From the NCBI GenBank assembly GCA_032173965.1, contig CM063291.1:20091649-20155648 (forward strand): 64,000 nt of DNA, in the 5' to 3' direction. The notes below the pieces were generated by a model. The model saw only the letters and a list, made by a program, of their open reading frames with translations, was not told the DNA's origin and searched no databases. The first letter of the stretch is position 1, and each line of letters opens with the position of its first letter. This stretch comes from Sitta carolinensis (taxonomy: Eukaryota; Chordata; Aves; Passeriformes; Sittidae). Made by a program: the position numbers and the translations under genes. Shown here one piece after another: positions 22,584 to 33,700 of this stretch.

Positions 22584-25138
22584 AGTTTATCCCCCAAAAA
22601 TGGTCTTTTTGGGGTGTTATTTCTGTTCTTTTACTTAAGCTTGTTTATTCAGCTGTAACTGCAATTGTCTAACAGTACCTTGAAGATGTCTGAACAGAGA
22701 AATAACAACTATCAAACCATATCTTGGTGTAAAATACTACCAGAAAGCCTTGGTGCTGAGGGTATCTTCAGTCCCAGCAGTACAGCCACAGCAGCACAAC
22801 CCTGTACTTAGGTACACAATTACCCTGTCAAAACATTGTACCAGAACTACCTAGCCAGAGCTGGTTCTGCTTCCGTGTCAGGCTGTATTGTTCAGTGGAT
22901 GCCTTAGTTTTTTTCTTAACAGATGTTTCTTGTCTCTTGATACACTTGGTGATGGAACTCTCCTCAAGAACTGCCCATATTCTACCCCTTTTCCTCAGGT
23001 AAATTTATCACTCCTTCAGGAATTGTGTCTCATTTGGGACTGAAGGGTCTGGATTGACATTTGGTGCACTGACAGTAAATAACCATCTTAGTTGTCCTCA
23101 TTACTCCTTACTTTCAGTTCTCCCATCAGCCTTCTCCCAACACCCTTCTGTCAGCCCTCTCTCCTTCCTGCTTCCTTTGCAGAATACAATACTTGAGGTA
23201 TTTTCTTTCTCCTTTTCTCACCAAAGGCCCTGCTACTGTGTGTAGATGTTGCATGCAGGAAGTAACTGGGTTATATCAGTACACAGCAGTCTTGTGCCTG
23301 GGGAGATGTTCCGATAAATGCTTGAGGTTAACTCGGTGAAGCCCTCAGAAGATTCCAAACAAAAGTGATTGCTAGAGCTGCTAATTGCTTCGAATAGGGT
23401 CCTCACCTTTGTGAACACTTCTTCAGTACCCCAAAAAGCAATAGAATACAGCGCTGGTGGTGTGAACTGACACTCCTCAGACTGAGCACACGTGGACAGT
23501 GTTTTCTGACAAGGACAATTGCAAATTTGGCATATATAATTCTGGTAACATTGGATACAGGAAAGAATTGTCTAGATATGAGGGGATATTTTTCTCCTCA
23601 CCTTTTCTTAGATAACGCTACTGTTCAATATCTGTCTCTGTGGGACAGGGCTTAGGGTTAGTTTGGCTCCAGATTTAAATGTTGTGACTTACTCTTGAAT
23701 CTGTATTTCCTCAGTTGTCCATGTGCTTCCTGTCTTTCTACAACGCCAAAACCAGGAGTTCCAAAACTGCAAATCACAGGAAAAGCTGCTCTGGTAATGT
23801 TTGTCTTGAGCGGAAACACATAGCAATAGAGATTTCCGGCAAAATAATTTTCATGTGACAAATGTAGCCTGGATTCTAGACCAAACAGTATGGCTAAACC
23901 TCTCTATTTTTAGTTCAGATTATACCTGTTCTAGCTTTTTCTTTTTTAAAAAATATGTGTCTCTCAGTTAATCATCTGCAGGGTTTTTTGATCCCATTCA
24001 GCTTCAACAAGTGCAATTACCCTTTACTAGACAATTTGATTCATTTCTTGAAAAGCGATTAATAGACTTGTTATACAGTTAAGAACACAAAAAATTAAAA
24101 GGATTTGAAGAAAGCTTATTCTCGAAGAGCTGGTGTGACTGTTGTAACTTCTAGCTAATACCTATAAGTATGTTAAGCGGTTCATGGTCTACACCAGAAG
24201 AAAAGTTCCTGTCCAAAGCATTTAGGGTGGAATTCATCCTGCTGAAGTTCAAACACTACAATGATTTGCTCTCCATCGTTATCTGCTGCTTTCCCATTGA
24301 CATTAGATGGAAACTGGAGGTAATGGATTTCTTACTCACAACATACCTTCCATCTGTGGATATACTGAACTTGCACTGCAGCTTTAAGCCTCAGTTAAAT
24401 ATCTAAAGACTGGGGAGTGGAATTGCTTTCAGTGAGATGGACATTCAAAGTGAAGATAAAATGGTAACAAATAAGAAGAGCATGTCTGGATAAGAATTAC
24501 AGAAGTGGGTGCTGGTGGCACAGGGAGTTGTGTGTAAACTGTAGCTGTACATACAGAACCATCCACTGAGGCACACACATTGTCTTGTCCTACCTGCAAT
24601 TCCTGGGAAAGACAACTGAAACAAGACAGTGAAAATTTCTCAATATTCCCATGACTGCAATTATCTGATATCAGCATTAAGCCTCAGCTGTGAGCTGTTC
24701 TGTCTTTGAAGAGGTTTCTAATACAGTGTAAATGGAGGAAAGGAAGTGGTCCACAACTACTGTACATGGAAAGAAGTTTGGGAGCTACTGAAGAAATGCA
24801 GTTTCATGGTTGCAGTTAATACAATGGAAAGGTGTGAGCCAGGCTACAGTGTACCAAAAAATGAGTTAGAAAGTCAGGAAAAAGGCCACAATGTGATTGA
24901 TAGGTGAGAAAACTGGCTGGGCCTCTGAAATATTGTGCTGAAAGTATGCAAAACTTAAAGACATTAATGGGCTGTTTAATAATTTCGATTCCTACTGTAT
25001 AACTGCTATTTAGCAGTTGTAATCAGATGTAAACCTAAGTGATCACAGAATCTTTCTTGTCACTGGACACTTCTGTAAGTCCCTAGTGTATGTATATATT
25101 TGGGCTCCAAAGGAATGAAGTATGACATGGAAGTATAT

Positions 25139-25179
25139 CCATTTATATAATAATATAAAGAATAGATCTATATAAATGG
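25139..25179. repeat. Inverted repeat with 11-bp perfect arms
   Basis: CCATTTATATA (25139-25149) and TATATAAATGG (25169-25179) are exact reverse complements separated by 19 bases, so the DNA can form an AT-rich hairpin. No element or gene is attached to it. Confidence 0.8.
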
Positions 25180-26201
25180 AAGTAAGCTACACTGTATGCA
25201 GCTGAAATAATTGTGTTTTATTAATTGTGTCATTATCTTTGGCTATATTTCTTACCCATTGATCATTTAATCTATACAACAGTATCTAAAAATCTGCTTT
25301 TCTTCCTCAGCATACTTGCCAAGCCGAATAGCAGTTCTCCAGCCAATGGGGATCCACATGCATGCTGACAGGCCAAGGACTGTGTGCATATGGATTGCTC
25401 AGCTCCTTGTCACAGTTAAGTCATTCCTGCTTTTCTATTCATAAGGGGTCTAGTTTGACTCTTTCTCTTCTACATGACTACCAACTTGCCTGGATATCTT
25501 CACAAGTCAGATTACAGATGTCCAGCTAGAAATCAATGTTGTCATTCACTGAACTGTGTAATTGGGGCTTTTTCACAGTGAAGAGTTCTTGCTGAAATGC
25601 AGTGCGATAACAAAGCAAAGAAAATAAACCTATGTATTAATGTTGTTATATACTCAACTGGTGCTAGATAGTTAAATAAGATCTTTCCTACTTAATCAGA
25701 AACTGCAGCTAAGCTTCCCTGCTAATCCACAGTTTGTATCTTTTTTCCATTTTGAGAGGGAAACATAAATGGTGAATGTGCAAGAGGAATGGAGCACCAT
25801 CTAGTGCTTAAAGAATAAAGCTGGAGAATGAGATATTGCTAGCAGTTAAAACAGCACATGTAATTCTTTGGCTGACTTGTTTGCATAGAATGGAAGAGTA
25901 TATTCTAGAAATGTAATACTGTGATGTTTTTCATGGACCTCATGGTGACTGAGAGGCAGGGGGAAGTACAATGGCATGTCAGACTGCACCAGAAACAGTC
26001 ATCTGGAAAAATACTTTGTCTGTTTGCTGGTTAAAGAAAAAACTTAGGAAAGTTTTTCTCATTCTTCACCTCCAAATAATTTAAATAATAGTAGGCCAAA
26101 ACCATTCAGCCTTCAAAATAATGTGTGATACAATATGCAAGTGCTGTACGTAGGCTATAGCAGGGTGGCAGTACTTACCTAGTCAGCAACGGTTATAGAT
26201 G

Positions 26202-26237
26202 ACATTTTGCAGGAACCTGCAGGAACCTGCAAAATGT
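26202..26237. repeat. 36-bp near-perfect palindrome
   Basis: The outer arms ACATTTTGCAGG and CCTGCAAAATGT are exact reverse complements flanking a 12-base centre that itself contains the palindrome CCTGCAGG. The only mismatches are two symmetric AA pairs. It also reads as a short tandem of AACCTGCAGG. Confidence 0.85.
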
Positions 26238-27029
26238 TTGTTAAAATGGAGTAAAAGTAACAGTTTACATGCACACATCTCAGCATGCAGGTTTGGGCTG
26301 ACACTGTGTGGGAGAGGAATGGAGAGGGACAGTTGGCTGTAGTTCCATTGTTCTGGAAAGAAAAGACCAATTGACGTTGTGTGAGCTCTGAAAAACTCAG
26401 GGTTCATATATAATGCAATCCCTATTTGCCAGAAGATATCAGACAAGAGACAAAGTAATTTTTGCTTTCTGTGATGCCCAAAAGATAGGCTGGAAATAAA
26501 TCCCCATAGACTGATGTCTATAGAGCAGGTATTTGTTTATTGCAGCACTGGTGGTGATGGGGTATCTCCACCTAACTCACCCACCCTGTTCAAGTGCTGT
26601 GGTGTATTTGTACAGTAAATATTGCTCAGGGTCGCTATATCACTACAACATCATCACATGCCAGAACTAATTTATACAGTATGATCTCATGGTTATTAGG
26701 TAGTTCTTTTGCACTGTGCTTGTGCCTTCCCACTTTGGGGGTTGTCAGGGGTCTTTGATGGAGGCTTCCAAGGTCTTCCTCGCATATGAAATTTTCAGCT
26801 TTCTCTGCGGAGCATGTGCAGTTATGGTGTTCCTTGGTCTGTCTGGTCTTAACTGGCTTAAATTCTTTGTTTTGTGGCTAATTGGCTTTGCACTTGCCAA
26901 TTTCTTGTTAGTACTATATTTATCTATCTCTAAAGCGATCCACCTGGTGAGTTTTTTCTTCTTTTATTTTCTATTCAGCATTTAGCAACTAGTTAACTAT
27001 ATACTAGCCACTACATTGTATAGAAAGTT

Positions 27030-27115
27030 ATTTATATCAGGTTATATAGGTATAAAAGGCTATATAGATATGTGGTTATATAGGTATCAGGCTATAGACA
27101 TATAAAAAGTCATGA
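27030..27115. repeat. Degenerate TATA-rich tandem repeat, left part
   Basis: Imperfect copies of a ggttatataggtat-like motif follow one another. Similar motifs resume at 27478-27570, on the other side of the solo LTR. Confidence 0.65.
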
Positions 27116-27139
27116 TTTAGTTTATATTGATTGTCACTG

Positions 27140-27473
27140 TGGCGAATCACAACACGACATGAATTTCTCTGAACAGCTTGGAGAGATCAATCTGACTCTG
27201 CTTTATTCAAACAAATGACCCCTTTTATACATTTTCCCACAGAGGTACTGTGTGACATTGTGATTGGCGAAAGAGAGATAACCCCTTCACCCACATTGGT
27301 CAAACCAGAGGGTCATCAAAAGAAAGTCCTTCCCACAGAAAGAATTTCGAACACTAGATTTCGTTACAGAAACAAAAACCCGATGTTTATATTCAAACTG
27401 TGAGAACAAAACATCAGGAAGAAACAGAGCTTTAGAAATTCAGAAGCTGCAGGCCTGGAAAAATCAGACTACA
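27140..27473 (-). mobile_element. Solo LTR with 4-bp target site duplication
   Basis: The element starts TGTAGTC and ends CGCCA on the minus strand, satisfying TG...CA. It is flanked by ACTG on both sides (27136-27139 and 27474-27477). On the minus strand a GTATAAAAGGGG promoter box (about 27221-27231) is followed by GAATAAAG (27201-27208) and about 60 bases of U5. The length of 334 bases and 4-bp duplication fit a gammaretrovirus-like LTR. No internal viral genes are present, so this is a recombined solo LTR. Confidence 0.8.
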
Positions 27474-27477
27474 ACTG

Positions 27478-27570
27478 ATATCGGGTTATATAAATATATC
27501 AGGTTATATTGATATCTTATAACTCAAGCTCTATAAGCACCTTGTAACTTTGATCTAAGTTATATAGTTA
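27478..27570. repeat. Degenerate TATA-rich tandem repeat, right part
   Basis: The sequence continues the ggttatat-type motif seen left of the LTR, indicating that the LTR landed inside this repeat. Confidence 0.6.
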
Positions 27571-30384
27571 TATAGGCATCATCTGTTTTGTGAAAAGAAG
27601 CAGTGTATGCTCTTGGCACCTCTAATTTTGGAGCTATGATCTTTAATCAAAAGCACAGTTCAGATACTCTGCTTTATTTATTAATTTCTCCTGCAGTTCT
27701 GTAAACATGACAGCATGAACCTGGCACAGACACAAACTGTATTCCCTCTGCCACCATATTGATGATAGACTTTCTTTTTCTTGCATATTTACTTTTTTTC
27801 CAGAATAACTGTGGACTTATTCAGGAACCATGAATGCTCATATTCATTATAAGATAAAGTCACTACAATTATAAGAAGTTAGATCAGTCTCAACTTCTGG
27901 AGAGTATTTTTATTTTTTATGTGGAGTTATCAGCCTTGTCAGCCAAAAGTGTTATAATTAAAATACTAGTGAACTTTTAGGAGAAAAAAAACACACCAGA
28001 ATAAAAACGAATTTCAAATATTTTCATGTTTGACAAGCTTTGTGGTGCTTTTGGGAGTATAAGGACTGTCTCACTGTGTGTAACATTGGCTTGCCTGTTG
28101 CATTACACTTAGGAGTTACATGCACACCAAAAGATTCATTGACCCTAGCCTCTGGGCAGGAGGGAAATATTGTCTTGTGATATGCTATTTTTATTTGTTT
28201 TCTAGACATTTCTTAGCAACAGAATGCTATCTAAGCATCCTGGGCATGAAAACGTGAAAGGTAAAAGCAGATGAAACTATTGGCTTCATTTCCATTCACC
28301 ATAACAACTTAGAGATTGAAGGCAACTGTATAACTGACACCATGAACAGCTCCAAGCACCACTACTTTGCTGTCCTTCCGTACAGCCTTTATACCATTCA
28401 TCGTACATGCATTACACCCGTGTGCCCTCTCCACCCCTCTGTGATTGGTTCATACCCCTCAGCATTCCAGGTCTCTTTACCTTCAACACTGCTCACCTGT
28501 ATTACAGTTGTAGCCTGTTAGGGATGAGGCTCGGTCGCAGCCCGATTCCCAGTCACCACAAACTGTGTGCCTACAGAGGTAACTTGCTGTTATTTGCCAG
28601 TCCGTATCTGGATCTGTTTGTGAAAAAAAGGGGTATACATGAAATAAGGAACTTATTTCCCAGCAAGGGGAACTGTATGCTTACATGAATCAGCTGTGAA
28701 ATTAGGGGATTCTCCTGCTCTGAGTGTAGTAAGGAAGCTAAACAGAAAATTTTAAAAGAGAAGTACTGACAGCAGAAGTTTTGAGGAATTGGGATCCTGT
28801 GATTCTTTGATTTGCTGCAGGACATAATCACTGATTAGCCAGCAGGAGTCATGGGCGCTCAGCACACAAAGAACAAGGCCACGCTTCACTACACTGATGA
28901 GATAATGTAACAGATCAGGGATAAGTGCTGGGGCACTTCAACTGGTCTAAATGACTGAGATAAGAAAGCGGCAGCTTCTAAAGAGAATCAGTGTAACTCA
29001 TGCTCTGGCAAATGACACTTGACAACAAAGAGCATGACGAATATTTTGTATTTGGGGAAGAAGAGACTGAGTGGTATATATGGAAGAAACATTATTGACC
29101 TACTATTAAAGCAGGATCAATCCTTACTGTCCACATTTACTAAAAGAATCCTGAAAGAAAAATATCTAGCCTTAATTTGCAACTTGTAATCTTTCAGTGG
29201 GTCCCACTTATGTCATGTGATTTGCTGGGGAGGTAGCTTCCACACCTCATCTTCTATAACAAATCACTGTTTTCCTGCTAGCAGAACACTGGCCATCTCC
29301 TCACTTGGCACGTTTCTTGTCAGGAGGTAAAAGCCACAGGGGAGGACTTGAGGAATGCTGCAGTTCCTTGTGCCAACATCCAAGCAGAACCCGTGGACAA
29401 CCATACCAAATATTCAGATGCTTTATATCCTTTACGTGCTTTACCATAGAATGAAAATATTTTCTGGCTGATGAGATAGTTACTTTTTAATGAGAAATAC
29501 ACCAAGCCATTTAGAAAAGAGGATGGAGTGAGAAGCTTTGGAGAATTTAGGATTTCTGGGTAACGGTAACTTCCAAACTGTCAAAATTCAGTCAGATGCT
29601 ATTTCATAAATAGCATTATACTAACAAAAACACCATAACACCTATCAGCTTCAACAACTATTTTGACAGCAAATCTTCCTTGCTGTATTTAAGGGTGAGA
29701 ATGAAAGGCTATATGTCATTAAACATGGAACAGTCTCCTCCCATTTTTGGATGAATAGGCCTCATCAGACTGTTTCCCGTATTAGTACCAGAGCATTCGG
29801 CATGTTTAAAGGAAACATGCATGTACTGTGTTCCAAACACACGGAGAAATGAAGTAACGCGTACCTCCCTGTGGTAGCCTGGTACACAGTCAAGTTTCCT
29901 ATTTTAGAAGTTCCTTATTATTAACACCAGAAGTTCCCTAGAGCCCAAAATGTGCTAGACGTTTCAGTGAAAGAAAAATAATTTGGTCTGTAGTCATTCA
30001 CAAGCCTAATCCGTGCGAAATACAGTTTTTTACCCACTGAGGTGCCTGCATTTTCTGTGTTTTCCCACTCCTTCAGCTGCTGCTGCGATACCAGGCAGGG
30101 ACGGAGGTCGGAATGGGAGACTACATGAGAAAAAGGGTTTAATCTGATCATAGGCCAAGGCATGATTTGGAACATTGTATTTGACTCGGTCAGAAAAGTG
30201 CTGGAGCCCGGCAGCACGAGAGCACGAGACGGTGAGTGCGGAGCCTTCACACGTCAGCAGCGGCCGATTTCCTGGGGCAGGGCGGGCCGAGCTCGAGCAG
30301 CGGGGCGCAGCCCGCCAGTGGCGGGGCCGCGCTCGGCCGGGCCGGGGCGGTGCCGGCGCTGCCCGGGCCGCCGGGCGGGCCCGC

Positions 30385-30398
30385 ACTACAAGTCCCGA
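30385..30398 (+). promoter_or_regulatory. Possible ZNF143/Staf-type promoter motif
   Basis: ACTACAAGTCCCGA closely matches the core of the ACTACAATTCCCA motif bound by ZNF143 at CpG-island promoters. It lies 81 bases upstream of the TBC1D2B start codon. It is a motif match only. Confidence 0.35.
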
Positions 30399-30465
30399 GA
30401 GGCGGCGGGCGCGGGCCGACCGTCCGCGCTCCCCGCGCGGGACTGCGTCCGCGGCGGGCGAGGCG

Positions 30466-30789
30466 ATGCCGGCGGCGGGCTCGGAGGGGGAGGAGGGTCC
30501 AGCTGGGGAGCAGCCCGGCCCCGGCACCCCCAAGCTCTGCGGGTACCTGCAGAAGCTGTCGGGCAAGGGGCCCCTGCGGGGTTTCCGCAGCCGCTGGTTC
30601 GTGTTCGACCCCCGTCGCTGCTATCTCTACTACTTCAAGGGGCCGCAGGAGCCTCTGCCCCTCGGGCACCTGGACATCGCCTCCGCCTGCTTCAGCTACC
30701 ACCAGCCCGAGGCCGGCGCGGCGGCCGCGGGGGACGAGCCCGCTGCCTTCGAGGTGCACAGCCCCGGCGGCGTCGTCACCGTTCTCAAG
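30466..30789 (+). CDS. TBC1D2B: TBC1D2B exon 1: start codon and most of the PH domain
   Basis: It encodes residues 1-108, from MPAAG to VVTVLK, including KLCGYLQKLSGKGPLRGFRS and WFVFD of the PH fold. The donor GTAGGC follows a complete lysine codon. G at -3 of the ATG gives a fair initiation context. Confidence 0.93.
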
Positions 30790-33700
30790 GTAGGCCCGGG
30801 GCGGGCGGGCCCCGAGCCCGTCCCCGGTGCCGCCGCTGCGCGGGCCCCGAGCCCGTCCCCGGTGCCGCCGCTGCGCGGGCCCCGAGCCCGTTCCCGGAGC
30901 CGCCGCTGCGCGGGCCCCGAGCCCGTCCCCGGTGCCGCCGCTGCGCGGGCCCCGGGCCCGTCCCCGGTGCCGCCGCTGCGCGGGCCCCGGGCCCGTCCCC
31001 GGTGCCGCCGCTGCGCGGGCCCCGGGCCCGTCCCCGGTGCCGCCGCTGCGCGGGCCCCGGGCCCGTCCCCGGTGCCGCCGCTGCGCGGGCCCCGGGCCCG
31101 TCCCCGGTGCCGCCGCTGCGCGGGCCCCGGGCCCGTCCCCGGTGCCGCCGCTGCGCGGGCCCCGAGCCCGTCCCCGGTGCCGCCGCTGCGCGGGCCCCGA
31201 GCCCGTCCCCGGTGCCGCGCGCCGGCCGACCCCCCGCCGCTGCGCGGGCCCCGAGCCCGTCCCCGGTGCCGCCGCTGCGCGGGCCCCGAGCCCGTCCCCG
31301 GTGCCGCCGCTGCGCGGGCCCCGAGCCCGTCCCCGGTGCCGCCGCTGCGCGGGCCCCGAGCCCGTCCCCGGTGCCGCCGCTGCGCGGGCCCCGAGCCCGT
31401 CCCCGGTGCCGCCGCTGCGCGGGCCCCGAGCCCGTCCCCGGTGCCGCCGCTGCGCGGGCCCCGAGCCCGTCCCCGGTGCCGCCGCTGCGCGGGCCCCGGG
31501 GCCCGTCCCCGGTGCCGCCGCTGCGCGGGCCCCGGGCCCGTCCCCGGTGCCGCCGCTGCGCGGGCCCCGGGCCCGTCCCCGGTGCCGCCGCTGCGCGGGC
31601 CCCGGGCCCGTCCCCGGTGCCGCCGCTGCGCGGGCCCCGGCCCTCCCCGGTGCCGCCGCTTTCGCGGGCCCCGTCGCCGCTCCTGCCCGCGGCTGCTCCT
31701 CCGCTTTGTCGGAAGGAAGGCGCTGTTTCGCAAACGCCGCGGAGATCGGCAGTGCCGGGCTGGCCCCAGCTGGCCTGTTAGTTGCGTCTTCTCTTTACGA
31801 TTTCGCGTTACAGTGCTCCTCTGACGGGGGTATGCTTCTACTGACACGGGCTGAGTGGATTCTCTGGAATCGTCTGGGCAGGAAAAAGATTTCCGAAGAA
31901 ATCTAGTGGGTTGGAGTTTTGAAAGTTTGGAGGGAGTGGTCGAGTTTCAGTTTTGGGGTGTTTAGTTTGAAAAGATGATGCGTGGCAGGAGTCTGCGTCT
32001 AGGCTGTTCGGGAGGAAGGAAGAGGAGGGAGAATTGTTTTCACACAGTAGCAGAGGCTGGTTATCGCATTCAAGGACTCATAGTTTGGTAGGGCAAGAGG
32101 TAAATGCTTGAATGATTGAGCATATCTTTCCTCTATTGTCATGGCTAGGGAAAAAAAAAAAAAACTAAACAGGGAAACTATTTTGACTCAGTAAAGAATA
32201 AATAAATTATTCTGCGTATCCATTATTTTTGAATTCTCTTAAGGCGGATTTGTGTCCTTCAAGGAACGTTCTTCTGCGCAGAATGTAGCTCTTCACGTGA
32301 ACTATGTACTTTCTGAGTAGCATTCTTCGTATTAGAACATAATCCATTGAGTGTTAAACAGTAGAAATTCCTATTGAATACTGGAAAATACCTCTTGCAC
32401 ATCTAAAAGTGGAGATTTGAGCAGTCATAATACCTCCTGGGACTGTGGAGCATGGTTGTATCAAGTTCTTCAGCATTCTGTTTTGATGAGTTTAAATGTC
32501 AAAATACAGACTCATTAACATACATGCTTTACTAGAGAATAAGAAATTTATTTACCTAGAAAACTAATAGAATAATAATTTAAACAATATTTGCTTAGGT
32601 AAAAGCAGTGCAATCAGTTGCATGCAATCACATGTAAAAACTACCTTTGTATAGCTGTAAAACATTTTACTGCTTTCAGTGAATCTGCCTTTATAGCCCA
32701 AGTGTTTGTGTTATGGACTTTAAAACTGCAGACTTGGTTTAATCTTTGCTTTCAATAGTTTGAGGGTGTTTTGTTTGTTTTAATTAGCATCTAGTGATTT
32801 GTCATTTTACATGGAAATCTTCAGAAAAAATTTATGTTGTGGGTGCTTTTTAAATAGGAGAACTTTTTTGAGAAACAGGATTTGTGATTAGGATTGCAGT
32901 GTGAAATGCTATCTGGCACTTGAGTAATAAATAGTCTGTCAGACAATACTTTGGCAATGAAGACACAAATCATACTCAACGCTGATATACAAATCATTGG
33001 GTTGTTTGGGGGTTTCTTTTTCATGTTCTTATTGGTATCTTCTGGTCTGTGATGTTACTACTCTGCCCGTATTTTATGTGTTAATTCTTTTTTCTGGTGC
33101 TCTCTAGGAAAGAACCTGCATAGATTGGAGCTTTCATGTTTCCTTTATGGGGATTGAGAAATGGTGCCAGTTAAGAAAGTCAAATTAATTTCTGCAATTA
33201 GCAGAAAAAGATAATTTTGTGTTTTGATGTCCTAAAGCAGCCAAGTGATTGTCCATAAAAATGCTGTTATGTTGTAGGTGTTTATATAGTAAGGAAAGAG
33301 TTAATGAAAATCTTCAGGGATATTGCAGGACCAGCTGGCACTTTGTGGTTTCTGCAGCTGAAATTAATTTTCTTAGGTCCAACATGATAGTTCTTTAAGG
33401 CCTTTAAAAGCATCCTTCAGCTAACTTCGGTATATGTAGAATTGTAGATGGTAAATGAAAAATACCCAAACAGCCCAAGCCCTCTCCCTCCAATCCAGCC
33501 CCTGTTGAAAGCAAAAGTGATTTAGTCAATCAAGAAAACATTACACACAGAGCACGAGGAATAAAGTCATCTCAAATGTATTCTTCAGCCTGTAACTCAC
33601 ATGCTTTGTTTTTCTCGATTTGCTGCTTGTTCAAAATTTCCACTTATTGTGATCTGGCCTTTCCCATTCAGTGTTTTAGACTGAGAAGAGAAAATAAGCT

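Larger units (their letters stand above)
15811..30180. other. Intergenic region between CIB2 and TBC1D2B
   Basis: No exon of a known protein was recognised on either strand. In mammals SH2D7 lies here, divergently oriented; no SH2 signature residues are visible in the open frames. The stretch holds a small CpG-rich patch (16750-16880), a CR1-like fragment (19540-19700), a T29 run, inverted repeats (25139-25179, 26202-26237) and a solo LTR (27140-27473). The remainder is AT-rich and unannotated. Confidence 0.6.
30190..31790. promoter_or_regulatory. TBC1D2B: CpG island at the 5' end of TBC1D2B
   Basis: The GC content and CpG density rise abruptly from about 30,190, cover exon 1 and the start of intron 1, and fall after 31,790. 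This is typical of a TATA-less housekeeping promoter. The right half consists of the 35-bp tandem array, so the functional promoter is probably in 30,190-30,470. The transcription start cannot be fixed from sequence. Confidence 0.8.

Noticed and set aside
23640..23665. TTAGGGTTAG, a telomere-like motif
   Set aside because: It has fewer than two full telomere units, which is expected by chance.
26468..26990. Possible further LTR (TGTGATGCC start, minus-strand AATAAA near 26538-26543)
   Set aside because: No matching right end, promoter box or target duplication was found, so it stays unannotated.
28320..28570. Segment with minus-strand TATA-like box and CACCACA, possibly LTR
   Set aside because: No paired termini or duplication were seen; the evidence is too thin.
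30162..31906. Open frames of 539, 549 and 359 codons (+) and 383 codons (-) around TBC1D2B exon 1
   Set aside because: They are products of the stop-free 35-bp tandem repeat in intron 1. Only the stretch 30466-30789 is real coding sequence.
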